From Epiperipatus broadwayi (taxonomy: Eukaryota > Onychophora > Udeonychophora > Euonychophora > Peripatidae): a stretch of 64,000 nucleotides of DNA. The position numbers and the translations under genes are program-made. Of this stretch, positions 61,023 to 64,000 are shown one piece after another. The stretch's first letter is position 1. Each line of letters opens with the position of its first letter. Below the pieces are notes generated by a model that saw only the letters and a program-made list of their open reading frames with translations, ran no database searches and was not told where the DNA came from. The DNA lies in the NCBI GenBank assembly GCA_028023455.1, contig JAQFVV010006274.1, forward strand, positions 374,001 through 438,000, written 5' to 3'.

Positions 61023-62251
61023 CTGTTCTGTTTGTTTGTAATGCTAAAATAAAAAAATTCAAAATCGTAACCGTACTCGGACAGAAGAAAGAAACTCAAA
61101 CTTTTTTAAACAACAACAAACACATACAAATGTCTTCTTTACTTATTAAACATGTTTATAATATTTGCTTTTTATTAAATTTACAAAGAAACCTGTATAT
61201 TTGGACTATTCTTACTGGATATTTTTTTCATACCGCTCTTTTTTACTTCAAAAATATACAGACGGTAGAATCTTCTTTGTCTCGTGGAATGTTACTAACA
61301 GTACGTTACTTGACACGTTACCTAATTGCAACTCAATAAAAACAAATATTTAACATTTTCTCAAATAAAAGTTCAATACAGTACATTGTAAAAAGTCTTA
61401 TAATTATTGTTTTAAAAAATCTGAACATTTCAATAGTTTAAAATAAAAAAAAAATCCAATGAAAACAACATTTCAATACAATTCAAATACAAACTCTCTC
61501 ATCAAGCCGTAATTATTTTATAAATTGTGCGAATTCGGAAAATGTATTTGCTGCTATGCAACATACATGCTGTACTGCGACGCGACATAGTGGCCTGCAT
61601 TCTGTAGCACAGCAAAAAAGATATGTATTATAGAAAACGCGGGTTCGAACGTGTCGGCTGCGGAAACAAGCATTTTTATGTGTTTTGGCGCAAAAACCAC
61701 GCCATAGAGCGGCATCTTTAGCTAAAAGATGAGTACCGTTAAAAGATATTATGGCCACTTGTTTAATACTTGCCACCAACAAACCACAGCCATAATTTAC
61801 TTTGTAAGTTTTAAATTAAAAAAATTTTTTTAAACTTTATCTTAACCATTTTAAGTTTACATTTAATACTAACAGGCTATGTTATATATATGTATTATAA
61901 ATTGTTTAAAAGCAGGAAATGAAACTTAAAAAATAAAAAAGTTAAAGTTAGTTGCATTTTAATACAGCTGAGATTAAAAAAAAAGATTTACAAAAAGGAA
62001 AAAAAGAAATTTTCTTCGTATTGTATATACATGTTATGTTAATATTTTGAAAATAACTTTTCTTTATTATGCACGTTAATCAAATGTTCTCTTTTGTAAA
62101 AAAAAAAACAACTTACCTTTTTTATGTAGAAATTGTCAGAAAATAATCAAAGATGTAATAATTAATTATAAGTATCTATTTAGATGATTAAAAAAAAGAA
62201 GCAAAATAACATATTCAAGTGTTAAATAAATGAAGTTAATAATTATAAATA

Positions 62252-63122
62252 CACTTGGGTCTCTTTTTACGTGGACTTATTTAACATGATTTTGAAGTTA
62301 CGCGATTCGTGTTTCACTGGAAGTCAATTTCCGATAATGCGCTATTACTTTAAATAATAAGTTTCGCGCACTTACGTTATATTGAAAGTAATAGCACATT
62401 ATTGGAATTCGACTTTCATCTTAGTAATTTCAATATTTTCAGTGCTTTATAATAGTAAGATTTTATGCAATAATGAAATTAAAATCATGATTTCCACATT
62501 TTATGTATACACACATTAAATTTTACAAGATTATAATGTAAATTTGTTCAAATATTGTGCGTGTTAATTTTGCATTTTAAATCACATTCTGTTTTTGCTT
62601 TTTAAAAAAGAACGTAATCAATTATTATTTTCTTATTAATGACACTAATCATTAACGTGCTCTTAAATTCCAACGAGAGCTAAATGGTTGTATGTCTGGA
62701 TATCGCGAGCTTCGTAAACAATTAATAAAATCATCGTCTCAAAGATTAATTACTAATTACGTTGTCACCAGAAAAATCATAATAATTAAAACGTGTATAA
62801 AAAAATGTAAATTACTGTACTGTAAATTATGCATAAAAATATATATTATTTTGAATAAAATTAAATATTATAGTTAAAACAAGTTTGTCTTGTATCAATT
62901 TTTTTCAAATTTGAAATTTTTTAGTAGTCATATTTTATTTCATTTTTTTTTTTGCGCGAATTTTAAAGTAATTTTACGTTGGTGCTTTGCTTTTACGCGA
63001 ATTTTGAAAAATTACAGACCGCACCCCCCCTTTTTCAATGTAAGTTACGTCTATTTTTGCACGATTTCGTTTGCGCGTGTTTTCTGAGGAACCTATCTAT
63101 CGCGTAAAACGAGACCCAGGTG
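62252..63122. mobile_element. Tc1/mariner-like MITE (871 bp, TA duplication)
   Basis: Left CACTTGGGTCTCTTTTTACG and right (reverse complement) CACCTGGGTCTCGTTTTACG, both adjoining TA (62250-62251 and 63123-63124). The TA target and CAC-starting TIR suit the Tc1/mariner group. The arms are rich in CGCGAATTTT-type words. No transposase frame. An internal palindrome occupies 62319-62417. Confidence 0.75.
62319..62417. repeat. Internal hairpin of the MITE
   Basis: Arms of about 33 bp: AAGTCAATTTCCGATAATG then CGCTATTACTTT on the left. The reverse complement of AAAGTAATAGCACATTATTG and GAATTCGACTTTC is on the right. Most positions pair, with a loop of about 31 bases. Confidence 0.7.
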
Positions 63123-63124
63123 TA

Positions 63125-64000
63125 ATTTTAAGTTATAGATTTAGCAGAATCAGTCGAGTTTTTTTATACATCATTTTAACTCTTCTTTTATTGCTGATAA
63201 ATGCAATTATTTGTTCATTGTTAAATAGTTAAATATTTCTAAGTCTATATGGGATTTATTTGGATTTTGTTCTGTTAAATTAGAGATTGGACTCAAAAGA
63301 GCTATCTCTGTTGAAGTTGTAGTTTTATTAAATCGCGATTCAGACCTGAAGTGGTCATTCCCTAGAGTTACTGTTGTAGAAAGATATAGCAATTATACCA
63401 TATTAGATATATGCATGTGTCAATGCTAGGAAACTTATGAATTAAATAAATGTTTTATATTTATGAGACTGTCCATGCGTAGAGTTGTATTTTTAAGTAT
63501 ATTGAAGACCAGGGATTTGCTGTATGGCAAATGTACTCAATCATAAAACCGTATTAAGTGTAATTAAAAAGTTAATGTTTAAAATTAATCAGAGAAACTT
63601 TGGACATTTCATAAATAATTATTGTTTTCCTATATGCATGTGAATTAAAACAATAATATTTTAAAGATTGGGTTTTGTTAAAAAGAAGAAAGTTATCTTT
63701 TGACTGACAATTATATTTTGTAATAAACTATTTCAATTGTGTGTTAACATCTTTATTTGTAATATTGTCTGATTTGCATATTTATTCTATATACATTTAT
63801 TGGGGTAACTTGTGTTGTTCAAGATCTAGCAAATAGGTGCTATGTAGTGATCATCTTCATCATATTAAAGCAAATATTGTTTAGGTATGTAAATATGACG
63901 GTCTATGACCTGATGCTTAATGTCAATCTATTGATATAAATTTAAATTATTTAGTCATACTTCTTTCATTACAATATATAAAGTTGTATGTATGTCTGTT
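63125..64000. other. AT-rich end of window, nothing recognised
   Basis: No exon continuing the UBR gene and no repeat was identified. Confidence 0.4.

Larger units (their letters stand above)
60504..61738. mobile_element. TIR element E3 (1235 bp, TTAAAA duplication)
   Basis: Left GGGTGCTTGTCTTATAGCTA and right (reverse complement) CGGTACTCATCTTTTAGCTA, then AAGATGCCG and a GGATGGCG / CTATGGCG core on both sides. TTAAAA flanks at 60498-60503 and 61739-61744. Core position and downstream TTGTTTCCGCAGCC (right) match E1 and E2. Inside are a 49-bp repeat, a TTAGGG-like run and short open frames without recognisable domains. It is more decayed at the tips than E2. Confidence 0.75.

Overview
The window is AT-rich animal nuclear DNA (base composition judged by eye). 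It holds part of one large host gene, and most of the rest is transposable elements in several states of decay. The host gene is a metazoan N-recognin E3 ubiquitin ligase of the UBR1/UBR2 family on the + strand. Six GT-AG exons (20031-20109, 23947-24057, 34464-34594, 34714-34774, 34844-34921, 54734-54796) join in frame into 174 complete codons. They encode most of the UBR-box zinc finger and the start of the ClpS-like domain. Introns of about 3.8, 10.4 and 19.8 kb lie between them, and the gene runs off both sides. The species cannot be named. The ligase, the long introns and the mix of CR1-like, RTE, Penelope-like, Ty3/gypsy, hAT and Tc1/mariner-like elements suggest an invertebrate with a sizeable repeat-rich genome.

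Layout. 1-6 kb: AT-rich DNA, a repeat family present three times, and a broken minus-strand Ty3/gypsy pol (4177-5910). 7-12.6 kb: a 5'-truncated copy followed by an almost complete CR1/L2-group LINE, with tandem 5' monomers, an ORF1 carrying a PHD-like finger and a GDS(L)/SGNH esterase, an ORF2 with endonuclease and reverse transcriptase, and a CATCA-type tail. 12.8-13.3 kb: a tandem repeat of about 190 bp. 14.6-15.4 kb: an RTE remnant. 17.3 kb: a CR1 3' fragment between inverted repeats. 20-54.8 kb: the UBR gene. Its introns contain two terminal-inverted-repeat (TIR) elements (25956-27775 and 35789-38483), a gag-like LTR-element remnant (32.6-34.2 kb), an RTE copy with a 9-bp target duplication (42713-43911), a hAT element with an 8-bp target duplication (46686-47158) and several satellite-like arrays. 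55-64 kb: more CR1 3' ends, a probable Penelope-like tail, a minus-strand GC-richer block with a clear TATA box (57.5-59.3 kb), a third TIR element (60504-61738) and a Tc1/mariner-like MITE (62252-63122).

The most unusual observation is that the elements at 25956-27775, 35789-38483 and 60504-61738 share one TIR design of about 83 bp. They have a conserved core 27-40 bp from each end and 6-bp duplications (TTAAAA, TTTACA, TTAAAA). Each encloses different internal tandem arrays and none shows a transposase. They look like one non-autonomous DNA transposon family acting as a shell for private satellites. I could not assign it to a superfamily with confidence.
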